A program made the translations under genes and the position numbers. Positions 25,391 to 38,090 of a stretch of DNA of 64,000 nucleotides are shown here, piece by piece. This DNA comes from Hyaloperonospora brassicae (taxonomy: Eukaryota > Oomycota > Peronosporomycetes > Peronosporales > Peronosporaceae). The notes beneath the pieces were generated by a model that was not told where the DNA came from, did no database searches, and saw only the letters and a list, made by a program, of their open reading frames with translations. The number at the start of each line of letters is the position of its first letter. The stretch's first letter is position 1. The DNA is taken from NCBI GenBank assembly GCA_947650285.1, contig CANTFL010000188.1:116635-180634 (forward strand), read 5' to 3'.

Positions 25391-28034
25391 AAGATGCCGA
25401 CGGCAGCAGTAGCAGAGCAGTAGCACAGAGCAGCGGGTCACTCCATTCGGAGCGCAGGAGCGATCCACCCGTTTATGTTTTCGCTGTCTCGACGACGTCG
25501 CTACTTTGATCCGTCAGTGTGTTTTCTGCGCCCGCAATCCGCCGCGCCCCAACCCGCCGTCGGTGGTTCGGGTCCGCGTGCAGACAGAGCCGCGGCGAGG
25601 GGGGCTGCGCCCCGCAACGTGGATGCTGGTAATCAATCACTCGTCAGCTCTCGTTGCGATCGAAAGGCAGCAGAGCTTTGCCAGCGGCCCCACTTTGCAT
25701 CGTCTGGTGGCGCGCGGGCGCCCGTCGTGTGGCTTCGCTGCACCCCTTTGGAGCACACGCGGTCGAGTCGTCGATGGCGTATGGCCGTTGCGTGATGGAC
25801 AGAGCGGCGACGGCGGGAGCGACTTCGTGATCGGCGCGAGGGAGTGGACCGGCCATAGTTGTGACCTCTTGGAACGCAAGACACAGCCACAGCGACGGCG
25901 GACATAACCGATGCCGGTCAGACAGACCGCTCGGCGGGGCAAACCCGTACGAGGCGGCCGTCGCTATGGCGTAATCAATCGTATGCTGCGAGCGAGCGAG
26001 CGCGATTTGTCGTCATAGCAGCTGCCAGTTGGGATCGAGTCTGTATGTCCACGTGGTATGTTATCGATGGGACGGATTTGCAGGATCGAAACATACTGAT
26101 GGTATGACTGATGTGGTCTGACGCGGATATGTCGCGGAGGCGCACAATGTCGGTGGCAGCTATGACATGCCCTATGAGCGTAAACGCCATTAGTCGCTGC
26201 GGCTCATAATCATTGAGGCACATGGGCTTCAACAAACTGCCAATCCTAACTGCACACAACTGCAAGCACAAGCACGGGTCGCCAATTGGTGCGAGCCGCA
26301 AACGCTGGTTGGCGACGTGCTGTATGACGATGATGTAAGAAAAGAAGGCGTCGCTTGTCGACGATGTACGCAGACGCACTCAATGGAAGAGATGTAGACC
26401 TTACGTCGACCTTTGGAAGCTGCAACGAGCACGATCCAGCTGACCTGACGGACCACTGACTGGAAGAAGCCAGTGGCGCAATTGTTGGTGTAAGCGGGTC
26501 GCCGCGCAGCGAAAGAGAGCGACTCGCACGAAGCAGCACTGGCAACCACCTGCGCGTCAACACGCCGTGGACAAACACAAGACGTAGTAAAGCTTTCGCG
26601 AATCAAAGGTATCGGTTGTGGTCCAGTTAGTCACGTCAGCATTAGAGGCGAGCAGCCGGGATCACACAAAGCAAGGATAAGAGCTCTTGACCCCAACATA
26701 AAGAGCTCAAAGTCGACAACGCGCATAGAACTGTCGAAAGAATGAACAGGTCGTAAGCGCGATGATACTGCATCAAGTGTCGAAGGTGCCGCGATGAACA
26801 ACATGTTTGGCGGTGGTACGATCAACGTCGAATTAGCGAAACATCGTTTTGTGCGGTACTGTATAACTTGCAACGTCTTTGCAATGCAGAGACCAGAATC
26901 ACCATTGCCGTGTTTGCATATCCAAGACCGTGGCGGATAATAGCGACGTTCTCGTGGAGCTTCGGAACGCTGGCAGGTTAAAGAGATCGTGACAACGAGT
27001 GCTTAAGGCCTCAACGCAACACTTGCACACGTTGACAGCTCAGCAGGGCTTTTCTTGCTCTCTCGTGGCGACAGCTTTGCACGTCTTTCTGCATGCTTGG
27101 CACGTTCTTGTGCAGAGCCAAAACTCCTCCAGAACGTGCACTCGTGCAGATGGACGCAAGAAAATGCAGGGAAAGCGTAAACAGGTCAACCTGAGCGTAT
27201 GATGCAGTGACGCTAGCAAAGACAAGCTAAGTTGCCAGCGGCATTTGACTGCTTTGACATGTCAAACGTCAGTGTCCATCCGGCGATTCGGGCGGCCCAC
27301 TTTCAAGCGATAGTCACGCTATGGTAATCTCAAGCGCGCTGAGAGCAAGGGACTATACAGGAGCGCAGCTACTGAAGCTTCCTTCCGACTTTGGTCTACT
27401 CTGCGACCTGGTCCCGAGCGGTATGCAGCCCAGCCGTGTCGCAAGCATAGAGTGCTGTGCAGCGACAGCCCAAGTGGCTCTCTTCCCTTTGACGTCAATG
27501 GCGCTGTAAAGCAGCGGCCATGACATCTACCGAAGCACGCACGGAAAGCACGCCCGGATCAATCGCAACGCAATTGTCCCAGCACACGCCAGCGTGAAAC
27601 TGGCTGATACGTTGGAGATGCCCCGCGTGCGGACGTTCGTCTTGTCGTTAGCCGAACAAAGCATCTACGCCTTCTAGACAAACGAGCATTGCCGAAGCTT
27701 CTAGAAATCTCTCGATCAATCGATGCAGAGAGTTTGCCGAGGTGTCCACGCTGTCAATCGAAGGAGAGAACACGAGGCGGCACTAGACGAGCGATGCGGA
27801 GGTTCATCGAAAGGCAAAGCTCAGTATTGTCAGTCCTCTTCAAGATGTTTGCTGAGGCACTGGTGTCAATGATCGTACCGCACCGGAGCAAAGAGAAACA
27901 CTTCCGTGTCCAAACTTCGCTTATCTAGTCTGGCACACAAGACGTGAATGGTGGAGTCGGTTTCGACCATTGCTGTGATGTGAGATCGCTGAAAGTGGTA
28001 CGATGCGACACAAGCGTCAGCGTCGCGAACGATG
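25391..28034. other. Intergenic; possible minus-strand coding segment at 25975-26606
   Basis: Two overlapping minus frames (26229-26606 and 25975-26379) read like protein, for example LCLQLCAVRIGSLLKPMCLN and LMAFTLIGHVIAATDIVRLR. They might be joined by an intron near 26380-26460. I recognise no family. The rest (26.6-28.0 kb) shows only short ORFs. Confidence 0.25.
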
Positions 28035-28072
28035 CCAGACCGTCTACACGTTCAGACGAGTAGACGGTCTGG
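28035..28072. repeat. Perfect 13-bp inverted repeat
   Basis: Arm CCAGACCGTCTAC at 28035-28047 is exactly complementary to 28060-28072, with a 12-nt loop. It sits at the point where the sequence turns AT-rich. Confidence 0.85.
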
Positions 28073-29346
28073 CTTCGTGATCCATCGAATCGCATCGGTG
28101 GCCCCAACATCGACAGCAAAGGTATTTTGTAATCTTTTGCGGAGTTCAAAGGAAGAAAATATTGATGGATAGAATCAATGCAAGCGCCACGGTGTCTACT
28201 CGAAGTGTGGTTTCTGTTACGCAGTCTTTCAGTGATTGGTCACGCACATGATCGCAAGAGCATCTGTATGATCTTTCATTGAACCTGTCGAGCTCGTGAC
28301 CATACTTTTGTTGGCGGTACACAGTTGACGGAAATATTTGTTTCGCTACTTTCCAGCGCGAGAACGCATCGCTCGCTCTCTTCTTTCCACTTGTGGTTTA
28401 GCAATAGTAACAAGCTCTTGGAGTTGGTAACGACAAGTTGTCTCTAAATTGGCTTCTATCCTCTGCGTATGCGTCACGTGCGCACGCCTGTAAACTAGTA
28501 GCACAATGACAGCCTCTATTCGCGATCCAGAGATAATAGGTTGCAGGATTCCAGCTCCAGTGATTCCATTAGGGCACACAATAAGCCGGCATGAGCCACA
28601 CGATCTACTCAACGATATAAAACTCTCAATGCGAAAGAGTTACGTAAGTACTGACAGATCGCAAAACGACGATGAGTACCTCACAGCTTATGGGCTAGAT
28701 ACCCTTGATGCAAGGTTATACATATTCCAAGTACATGTTCAAATATAGCAGATGACATTTTTCAGTCATCAGACACATCCGACTGTACATCATCACCCTA
28801 TCCATGCATCTACTATCTTGGGCTTGCGATGGTAGATAGAAAACATCACTCACTAGTGCTTGGGCGGGGCACATGACTGTAGACGATTCATTAATATGAG
28901 AGGAAGATAAGAAACTACACCGCACGATGATGAAGCACCAAGGTCGTTTCCTATTTTCGACACCAAATACCATGACAAATATGGTAGATTCAAAGTATTC
29001 GTTGAAAAAATTAGATCACCGAGCAAATACCGAGAGAATATGATGGGTATCACGTCTACGAATCTACTCATATCTCCTTACTTTCTTCTGTAACTGATCA
29101 TTCTGAAACTTGCGACTTTTCACTCGATATTTTGCATTTGCGCGGAATAAAATGCGCTGAATCTTAAAGCGTAGCCCTTCGACGTTGTCATATACTGTAT
29201 GTATGTAGCGGTGCTACATCCATGGCGCAGGTACGTGTATCATGTGTTGTACCACTCGTTTAAATGAGTGTCGTTTCAGCCGCCAAAGATACGTTTCAGG
29301 TTTTACTCTAGAAGAGGACAAACCTTACATTTTATGTTAAACATGC
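28073..29346. other. AT-rich stretch with short unidentified open frames
   Basis: A plus ORF at 28506-28748 (80 codons, ATG) and minus ORFs at 28716-28973 and 28853-29071 have plausible residue composition but no recognisable domain and conflicting strands. They could be remnants of transposons. No gene call is made. Confidence 0.25.
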
Positions 29347-30276
29347 GGGAAAATAAAAAATGCCGTTTAATCACGAAAATAAAAAATGCCCCAGATAATT
29401 GGAAAATAAAAAATGCCCCACGTCCTAAAATACTAAACGCAACACATCTATACAAGTTCTGTTTCTGGTTGCGGTGATTCTGAACGCAATTTGTATGAGC
29501 ACGATGCGACCTACTCAACCCCTCACAGTAGGTGTTGGCAATTCAGAGTGCAAGTTGCTTGAATTTCATCGTTATATTAAACCGTGTCACTATTCTTAAA
29601 AGCAGCTCGGTGGGAGCAGCACCATACTCGTCTTATTCTAGCTACACACACACGTACACTGTCATTCATTGAGCATCAGCACGCGCGTGATGCGGGCGTT
29701 CGACAATACGCGCCTTATCGACTCCAACGACTGAATCTTGCAGCTGCAACGGCACCAGCAATATCGACAATAGCAACAACAATAGCAACCACAGCATCTA
29801 CAACAACAGCAGCAGTAACAGCAGTAGCATCATCAACAGAGCAATAACAACAGCAAACACAGCACCCTACAACAACACAAGCAGCAGCAACATCAGCAGC
29901 AACATTAATAAAGAAACTTAAACAACATTAACGAAAGCAATAACAGTAGTATCAACAACATTGGCACCAATTGACTGTGTTTACGGGCGAGACCGATGAT
30001 ACGAGGACGCGTTTACGTCCTCATATCTCGCGTCTGCGCCCGCAACTGGCGGCTGCAAGCGCAGCACGCCCGCGGCAGAACCCTCTCCTCGGCTTCCCAA
30101 ACAGGGCGGGGGTTGGTCACGGCCGTAAATGGTAAACGAAAACGATTAGGGACGTGTGGTTTTATGTGTGCCACACTAACTCGAGTTTACTAGGACGCGG
30201 GGTATTTTTTTATTTTCCAATTATCTAAGGCATTTTTTATTTTCGTGATCAAATGGGGCATTTCTTTTTGTTTTCC
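29347..30276. mobile_element. Foldback-like non-autonomous element with ~85-bp inverted arms
   Basis: Left arm 29347-29429 and right arm 30191-30276 are imperfect inverted repeats. Each holds two or three copies of a GAAAATAAAAAATGCC motif separated by shared spacers (TTTAATCACG, CAGATAATTG, ending CACGTCCTA). The 760-bp interior has no long ORF. It contains a TCATTCATTGAGC segment resembling an oomycete transcription initiator, and a long CAA/CAG/CAT-rich tract (29740-29960). The left 400 bp recur at 58620-59093. No clear target-site duplication is visible. The structure suggests a foldback/MITE-type DNA element, but the superfamily is unknown. Confidence 0.65.
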
Positions 30277-31384
30277 ATAAATATGCAGGATTTAGCAATC
30301 TTACTGATGTTAAAAAGTCAACAAACAATTGTTCGCCTTTCGATCTATATGAGTAACATGCCCTGCTAAGGCGTCTTTGACCACAAGAGTTGAAAGTCAA
30401 GGTATATACTCCTCGGCACTTTGTGCTGTTGAATCGAAGAAGTCCCATGAGCCAGGACTAGAAGCCTGTGAGCTATACGACTCGTTGAGTCGTTCATCTA
30501 AAAGCTTGTTGACTTATTGACTCGTAGCTCATTGAGCATGTTAACTCGCAGAGGCCCACTTATCTACAAAACTAGATTGACTCTTGAGCTTCAGTATTCA
30601 TCTGGAAAGAAGCTGTGTTTGCTCCACAACACTATAATTTCAAGATACCTTCGTGGCAAAGTCGATCTCATCAAACTGATAATGCATGTTGCAACACATC
30701 ACTTAACCAGACCTGCCGACTCACGGAGGGGGTCCGCCGATTCATTATCGTTTGTATAGCTTTTTACTCACCTTGTGTACGCTGTGGGTTTGGCTGACTT
30801 AACTTCGATACGGCCTTGGACGATTTCGATAGCTATGTGTGATTAACATCGAGGTTTGATCGCTGTAAATAATTCTTCACGCAGAGATCTGGCACTCGTG
30901 CATCGATATCACTAAGTGCTGTCTTGATACTCTATGCTCTAATCTCCTGATCACATAAACCGTCTCGTGATGTTGGTATCCAGTCCTTTTTATTTGATGC
31001 TGTGTCCAACCGCTGTAGTCTTGTGAAAATTTGCGCGATCTGAGCCAGATATTCCGGGATCGGTCTTCACGAACTTGGAGAACATTCCAAGTTTGGTCTC
31101 CTGTATCTTCGTATTCGTGTTCGTGCAGTCGTTGGTAAGCCAAGAAGATCGTTCTCGAAGGGGAACACGTGTCTTGAGTAAAAGAAATCGAACATAGGTT
31201 TGTTGGTCACGTTACCGAATCAATTGGGCACTTATCATTATGCCCATTCCACATTAAAATCTGCCAACTAACTCGATATCATATTTACGCTGGACTTTCC
31301 CCTAGAACAACTGTCTAAAATTCAGGACTATATCTTATCAATTACATTAACGATCGCAATATTGTTCACTCCAATAAAAGTGAC
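30277..31384. other. AT-rich intergenic, nothing supported
   Basis: Only short ORFs on both strands; no repeats noticed by eye apart from the adjoining elements. Confidence 0.3.
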
Positions 31385-31823
31385 TGTAACTGAGAACAGG
31401 TAGCTACGCAATGTCAACGGTACGTAGCAAACTCCCACTGACTGTAGTGAGAAGTAGTGCTCCGTCCGATATCGTACACTATACGCTTTCGGGATAGACT
31501 TCATACTAAACGTTTGAGCTCAGTAAGAGAAAAGAAACAAGGTTCTAATATAAAGTCCTAAACGTGTCTTGTCCTATTAGTCCTAACTTAACTATATCAA
31601 TAGCAAAGCGTGATAGTGACGTCTACTCACCACCCATGCGCGCGTCCAGCTGCGATTGGTGGGTGGATATAATCTTATATCAACCAATGAGTAGACCTTT
31701 GGGTCACTGCAACGATAACAGTGAACTGAGTATTATTGTAGTGGGGCGATATCACAGGTTAATATTATCTATCATCATATTGTCACAAATGATTATATTG
31801 CGTAATAGACGCCTCCTGTTACA
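31385..31823 (-). mobile_element. Decayed Ty3/gypsy LTR
   Basis: It starts TGTAACTGAG and ends CTCCTGTTACA. Its interior aligns by eye with the LTRs at 38264-38654, 45857-46247 and 59552-59992 (reverse): TTAACTATAT, GTGACGTCTACTCACCACCCATGCGCGCGTC, CGATTGGTGGGTGGATAT, TATCAACCAATGAGTAGACCTTTGGGTC. It runs in the same orientation as the complete element. Flanks are GTGAC and GTGTT, a possible but mutated 5-bp target duplication. It is either a solo LTR or the 3' LTR of the old copy at 36.2-38.3 kb. Confidence 0.7.
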
Positions 31824-33829
31824 GTGTTCCTATCTCACATATTGCGATTATATCCAGAATGTAGGTTTGTATCGAAAAGATCAGGAACATATCCAAATAT
31901 TGAGCCAAATATGTTTAAGTCAACTTTTCGGTATTGGTTCGTATACCTCTCATCAACTCTTTTGATCCGAACTTTAGAGATCATCTCATACATCATTACC
32001 AACCTCTTTTTTTATTATTTGTCACCTCAAATTGTCATCATATGTCCTCTCACGGATAAACCAGCCGACGTTAGGTGTAAATGTTTGGTACTTGGTGATT
32101 GTATGGTGGTACACTCTCGATCGATCTCCAGTTCGTCTCACACAGCCATTTTCCGTGATATCTAAAGAGAAATAAACCATTCTCAGATTTACCACGTGAA
32201 TAAACTCAACTTGGTGCCAGATCGGTGAGGACGGAGCCGATGACCAATCTCACTAGTCGGTACACCATTCCAACCGTTGGGTGTACCGTCTCATTAGTTA
32301 CATGTATCCTAGTCCCAATTCCATCAAGCATACGTCCCCTATGTCATATACTTAAAGCTTAGTATAGATGAGTAGGTATACAGATTAAGGCCCTATACTA
32401 GTTGCACATAGTCCCAAACCCGTATCACATGGTTCCAGATTTGCGATCGTTGGACTCGAAACTCCATCGATATGGAATAAACGGGTTATACGTTCCAGCG
32501 ATTTGCTGTCATGAATCCGGATCTTTTTCCATCTTGAATGGACTAGGATCCATATTTATTATTTTTCACAGTGAATTTGCCACACTCCGATTTCATACAT
32601 TTGGTGACACCAGGTCTAATATAGTACCTACGTGTAGCTGTCTCCTATGGAAGTATTGGTACGTTTTGCAGAGAAGAGCAGCGTAGCACGAAAGATTCGC
32701 GTTGCATGCTGCAACCCATAATCGGAGAACGATCGAATACAGCATAAAATACGACACAGTTGTCAATGCCGAAAGATGAGACATCATACCCGAGCGCTGA
32801 CACAGGGAATCCTCGGGTGGCATTGATGATAAAAACGTATATGCTCGTACATATAGGAATGTTACTTTAATAATGAGGAATCATATGCAATAGAAGTTGA
32901 GTCGTTCTACCACGCTCTGGACGAGTAGGCAATAAATGTACGGGGATTAGCACAAGCACTTGCTAAGTGGCTAGCAAGAGTTTCTGGAAATTCTTCAAAG
33001 TGTAGGTCTAAAGGATAATCCATGAAAACAAACGGTCCATCTTCATCTTTTATCCAACTTGAGGTAAGCTCCTAATGAACCAGGAGATATCCCGATCTAG
33101 ATACTGTTGACGCAGCAAAGTCCATCGAGCAGAGGAGTTCAGCAACCGGTAGCAAAAGAGCTGGAGATCTACTGCTTGAGAAAGAGATCAAACGTGATAT
33201 GGATATATATGGTGTTGGCTTTAAGCTACTAAATCGACCTACTCAACAGTCTAGGATATCTCATATAGCGCTTAAAATAGGCACAGAAGTAAAAGGATAA
33301 GAATGATCCGATGAAGGGCCGTCAGGAAAGCGTATTCGGATCATGATTGGAACAAAATAGGGTCATGTATCGCAAATTTATTCAGATGAGGTCGTCGGGG
33401 ACCGTCACAGCTACGGTGTAGCCGACCGAATACCTTGATGGAAGGTATTCATGATGCGCACGGGCGGCACATGGTGCTTGAATGGCGCAGGCACGCAGCA
33501 CTAAGTGCCGCCGCAGGGTATCACCCGCCGCATATTCGTCATCCTATACAGCCTCCTATTGCGCTAGTTGTGTGTGTGTGTGTCTGACACGAGGAAAATA
33601 GAGCTCTGAGTACACCGATCTAGCGAGCAGGAACTACACCTTGTATTGGGTATTTATTTTCTGTGGTGAGGCAAGCGACTCGTGAGCCAACTGCGATTGG
33701 CGGAGAGCACGTGCAGATTACATGATCAGAGGATGTGAAGATCGATTTCCTCCCTCATCCTTCGAAGGTAATGATGAAAGACACTGCAACAAATAGTAGA
33801 AGGGTGGTGGGAGGAGCAGACGCTCGATC
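31824..33829. other. AT-rich stretch, fragments only
   Basis: No intact gene. One protein-like minus segment is listed separately (32908-33111). On the plus strand 33150-33300 another short open stretch (DLLLEKEIKRDMDIYGVGFK) reads like protein, but it is isolated and lacks a start. A (GT)n run lies near 33570. Confidence 0.3.
32908..33111 (-). pseudogene. Fragment of an unidentified coding sequence
   Basis: One minus frame gives about 50 residues with convincing composition (DEDGPFVFMDYPLDLHFEEF, TLASHLASACANPRTFIAY), ending at a TAG at 32908-32910. Just upstream a different frame gives SPGSLGAYL, suggesting a one-base frame break near 33082. I do not recognise the family. It is not part of the Ty3/gypsy Pol domains visible elsewhere. 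Confidence 0.35.
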
Positions 33830-34921
33830 ATGCGATTTAGTGGCTGCATTATGAGTATAACACTAAAATTACTCATGCCCAGTATGAAGATGCTGATTGC
33901 TGCAAAACGTACCATAGGATGGGACACGCTCTATCGATATCTGGTAGCCGTCGGAGAGGCGTGTGACGTGTCATTTAGATCTTATGGAAAATCTTTTGCA
34001 CGATGTAGACGCGTCGATGCGATGACGACGCCCCGAAGCCTAAATTTAGCTCGTATTGACTACTTGCGTCAGAATAAAGTGCTGGCGCGATTTGCTTAAC
34101 CCACCGAGATTGATTGTACGAGTAAAGTACCATGAAATGGGCTTAATCAGCATGGTGCATCGTGTAAAAAATGCTCCACGAAAGTAGAAAAGTGTTTAAA
34201 CGCGTAGAAACTGGTCATGTTTCATCAGGATACCCATACAGAAAGGAAGATCGATCAATACCAACAGAATTTACTCTTGTGCTAGTAGCACAGGGCATGC
34301 CATTTGACCAGGGATACTTAATCTGGGCAGCGGATCAAACTTCACATAGTGAACAATTTATGAAATCTAATATATATCAGATATACACCAGCGAGTGTGC
34401 TGTGGCAAATCAAGGATCTATACATATCACAAATCGTGAAAAGGCTAGTTTGATGACGTCAGTCATGGGCAAAGTGACAAGAGCTCAGCTTCAAACGTAC
34501 GGTATGCAAAGTGTCCTTGGCAAAACATCATTTTTGTCATATTATCATGAAGAAATGGCATATCGTCTCGCGGTAATGAACGTCTGGTCTCCGGGGTGTA
34601 TGGTAGACCGGCGATGATCAATGTAAAACCTATAAACATCATTCGAATAGTATGCGTGCGCGAACGCGAAAATGGTATATGGTTCGGCAATGCTCTGATG
34701 TCGGTGCTAGCTCAAAAATATTTGATTGAATCTAAACGAAAACGAGGATACATCATTCATTTCCATCGACATACAGGACATCTTTATCATGACACGGTCA
34801 TCAGTATGGAGAGGGTTATAGCATCTGATGATCTGATAACAGACGAATTGCGTTCAAAATGTCTTGCCTATGCGCAAGGCAAACAGAGGAGAGTCTACAC
34901 ACCAAGCATACTTGCTCAATA
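33830..34921 (+). pseudogene. AT-rich unidentified coding remnant in three frames
   Basis: Three consecutive plus-strand open frames (33830-34099, 34171-34617, 34596-34921; 89, 148 and 108 codons) read as protein rich in Ile, Lys, Tyr and Met, unlike the Ala/Arg-rich genes at the left end. Frame 2 ends in an MVDRR stop. Frame 3 overlaps it by 22 nt and continues GRPAMINVKPINIIR through HRHTGHLYHDTVISMERV to a TAG, so a frameshift near 34590-34600 in a once-continuous gene is likely. There is no RT, integrase, transposase DDE, helicase or capsid motif that I can recognise. Foreign (transposon or viral) origin is possible from composition only. Confidence 0.4.
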
Positions 34922-34980
34922 GAAAATCGCATATCATTCAGACAAAATGTTTGTATGACAACAGTGGTATCATATTTAGG

Positions 34981-35117
34981 CCACGTCAATTCGAATATAT
35001 GGTAGATTAAGCTAATCAGAAATGCATATGTAACATAGCCACGTCAATTCGAATATATGGTAGATTAAGCTAATCAGAAATGCATATGTAACATAGCCAC
35101 GTCAACTCAAATATATA
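34981..35117. repeat. 58-bp tandem duplication, 2.3 copies
   Basis: 34981-35038 is repeated without a mismatch at 35039-35096. A third, diverged partial unit (CCACGTCAACTCAAATATATA) follows at 35097-35117. The unit length is not a multiple of three and no ORF crosses it. Confidence 0.95.
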
Positions 35118-36212
35118 TCCTTAATTGTCGAACGAATGATGGTAATCCCTTTTTTTCATCACTACTGCTGCGCTACGGTCTTTAATGATGATACTTTTTC
35201 AATCGTCGCTGCTAATCAAATTACGTTCCAATTCGATGCTGGCCCCAATCCTGCTGCCGCTGATCTCTCATGGATTTGTGAAGAATCTCCACCGGCCGGG
35301 CCTTCTGAAAGTCAAAGACGGCTGTAGAGACTTTAAAGAAGTACACCGTACGCCTAAATTTTGTTATTAGCGTATCCTGCAGCCGTCCGAGTGGTCCCAA
35401 GCTTATTATTCTCGCTTGCTCGCAGTACAAACATTATAAGAGATCCCACAGTCGGCACACGCCAATGCGAGGTCGCGGAACAAAAAGGTTGTCGGTTCAT
35501 ACGAGCTCGTGATCATGTATTACACGCACTCCCAGAAAAGTGCCTAGCCAACGCTTTGAGTGAATAATTGCCACACCGGCCACTCCTGTTGTATCAGCAA
35601 GACCGTGCTCATAGCGCTACTAGTTTCGCGACGTGCGACGCGAATAAAAGACGTGTTAATTCTAAGGTCTTCCAGATGCATCACTATGGAGTTACTTTTC
35701 GGGTATATGTGCGTGCGTGTTTAGGTCATACAAAGCAGTTCATTATCTGGTATTTTTTCTGAATTTGATTTATATAGGTTATTGTTAACTACTTGAATGA
35801 AGTAGGTGTCCTTCTAAATGCAAAGGATGTCCACAATATCGTTCAGAAGGCAAACTAAAAGACACTTGGCCGAAAACTACATGAGTTACCCAGAATTCAC
35901 CCATTTAAACGCTATTTGATGGAACGTTTAGGAGCATACGCTTGAATTGCCACCAAACAATACAATATATGTCTTTATTATATTCTACGATAATTTCATT
36001 CAGTGCCAACAACGCCAATCATATTTTTCTCAAGAACGAATTCTCCTTGTCCTACTTTTGTCTAGCTGTGGCAGCCATGCCACACTCAGATAATCCAGGG
36101 TCGGCTGTTCAACCGATCTAAGATTGCCGTGGTGCTATTTCTTTGCAACAGGTTTATAAATATTTGACGCTGTCTGTTAGGCATCTAAGTATGTCCCGAT
36201 AAACTCAACTTT
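35118..36212. other. AT-rich stretch, probably remnants of the old retroelement
   Basis: It contains short open pieces on both strands. None aligns clearly with the RT or integrase of the complete element, although its position (beyond the protease remnant of the old copy) is where pol would be expected. Confidence 0.3.
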
Positions 36213-38090
36213 TCACTTGGTATCCCTTGGTGATATTGGTGCGCCAACACAGCCGCCCGCAGCTTTCTCCACAGCGTACAGATTAACTGAAGTGAAGTCT
36301 TGAGTGGTCGTGCTAGAAATTAAGCTACGAGTGAGGCAACCACACTCATTCGTTGACCATCCATATGCTTGGGAATGCTCCGAGACCATTATCTGACATG
36401 CACCCGATACATAAGTATCGAGTGGTATTACATTTCGATCCTGCCATCTCATCATTGGCTAGTACCTGCTGAGCCAGTAATATAATAGGATATCACCAAT
36501 TTTACTATCTAAATCTACTGGACAAAGTTACCATCTTTATGTTCTGCCTCTTGAGCGCAGTATATCCTACTACACATTTCGTAATTGTAAAAGATGCTAC
36601 TGTCACAAGACAAGCGCCATCATCGTTGAGAAGGTCTTGCAGTAGACAAACTTCGTTCGTTGATCCTCTGATAGAAAGTTTCAACATAGTTATGTTGTCG
36701 GCCCTTAGTAAATAAGGGCTTGAAGTGACATGTCATTTGTCTCCTCGATCTCCCAGGTGATGAAGGACACTAAATCAACAGGGGCATCAACTCTCAAATA
36801 AAATATTATGAGCGCTCATTTAGCAAGAGTACTGCAACTTCGATCGACTTTAAGGAGTCAGCATGGCGCTTCGTCCTGACTAAATTGCAAAGGCGTGTTT
36901 TAAAGGCTCGCCACGCTTTTCTAAGTTTGTACAGCTTCGGATCCCCATTTCAGGCTCTTCTTGGCCTAATGATGATCGTTACGTGCTTTTGCACGTTACA
37001 TTAATTTTGGGGCCGTACATTCGTGGGCATAATTTCCTGTTTCTGGGCCTCGTCTTGATTACTCAAGTAGGTGTACTGGAGAGCGAGTTCGTTCGATATC
37101 TTTATGTAGGGCGTTTCTTCAATATATTTGAGCCTCCGGTCTCCTGTCGTGTCAAGAGACGATAGGAACTCAAGTTGACGTGAGCCTGTCTCAGTCCAAA
37201 GTCCTCCTGCTCTGCTATGCATATTTTTAGTCCTAAATATTTTATAATTAGAGGCGGAAATGATGAAGCTTGATGGAACCAAGAGCAATACCTTGCATGA
37301 CACCATATTATATGTGTGTTCATAAACCGGGAGTGACCGTGATGTATATCGAGAGATATTGAATGTGCTGGACGTAAGTGTCGGATTCTCGCTTCACCTG
37401 CCTGGGTTTATGGAAAAATGACAGAGTCCTGAGCTCATCCATAGCCGGCTCAAACGTCTCTCCGATCCGATTTTTGTAGTTCTCTAATGTCTTATTAGCA
37501 TAAGGTGTCGTGAAGCACGGACCATAAGGCATAACGTTTTTGTCAATTTCTTTAAAGTTTGACAGGATAGATAGATATAAGTTGATTCTCGCGATGATCA
37601 GACATGCCAATGTTTCGTCGTCTAAATCAACGAATTGTCGTTACAGGGAGTCTTTCTCGACCCTGCTACTTACAGACATTAATTTGAAAGTTTTCGGTCG
37701 ACATATGTGCATCGCCCCAGTTAAGCACATTGAGCTTGATCTTGTCTAAAAATCTGTATTGTTAGACAGCTTTTTACGAAACAGTTCTAGAAGTTTACAC
37801 GTGAGATAATGGTGGTGGGAAAATAGGACATTTAAAACTTATTCTGTGTCCAGATCATGGTAAATGAACTTGGAGGTCGTCGCATGTTGCTCGTTTTCGT
37901 TTAAGCGAGCAGTATGGCGCCGACGGCGGGTCCGCCGATGGTCAGATCTGTACTTTTAACCGCCAACCATTTAGCGTCGCTCCAATGGGACAAGGCTTTA
38001 CGCGTGGCTCAAAAATACCGTTTTGATCATCCAAATGCTCATGCTGGATGATTTCCCGTGTTGTCGGACGTACCACGAGCTACATCTAGA
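36213..38090 (-). pseudogene. Decayed Ty3/gypsy gag and protease of an older copy
   Basis: Broken minus frames can be matched by eye to the complete element. 37895-38060 corresponds to the gag start (…ATGGGACAAGGCTTTACGCGTGGC… against AAATGGGTAAACCCTTCACGCGTGGC). 37320-37610 contains RIGETFEPAMDELRT, matching RLRKTFEPPWA. 37102-37323 contains QEDFGLRQAHVNLSSYR, matching QEDFSMRQAHASSNSYR. 36213-36455 contains QAYGWSTNECGCLT and VEKAAGGC, matching the post-protease linker QACGCSASECDGLT and VEQAPGGC. 36505-36687 covers part of the protease. Many stops and frame breaks are present. The 5' end abuts an LTR beginning at 38091. Confidence 0.75.

Noticed and set aside
29740..29960. CAA/CAG tract as a CRISPR-like or coding poly-Gln repeat
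   Set aside because: Irregular trinucleotide simple sequence with no spacers and no sustained frame.
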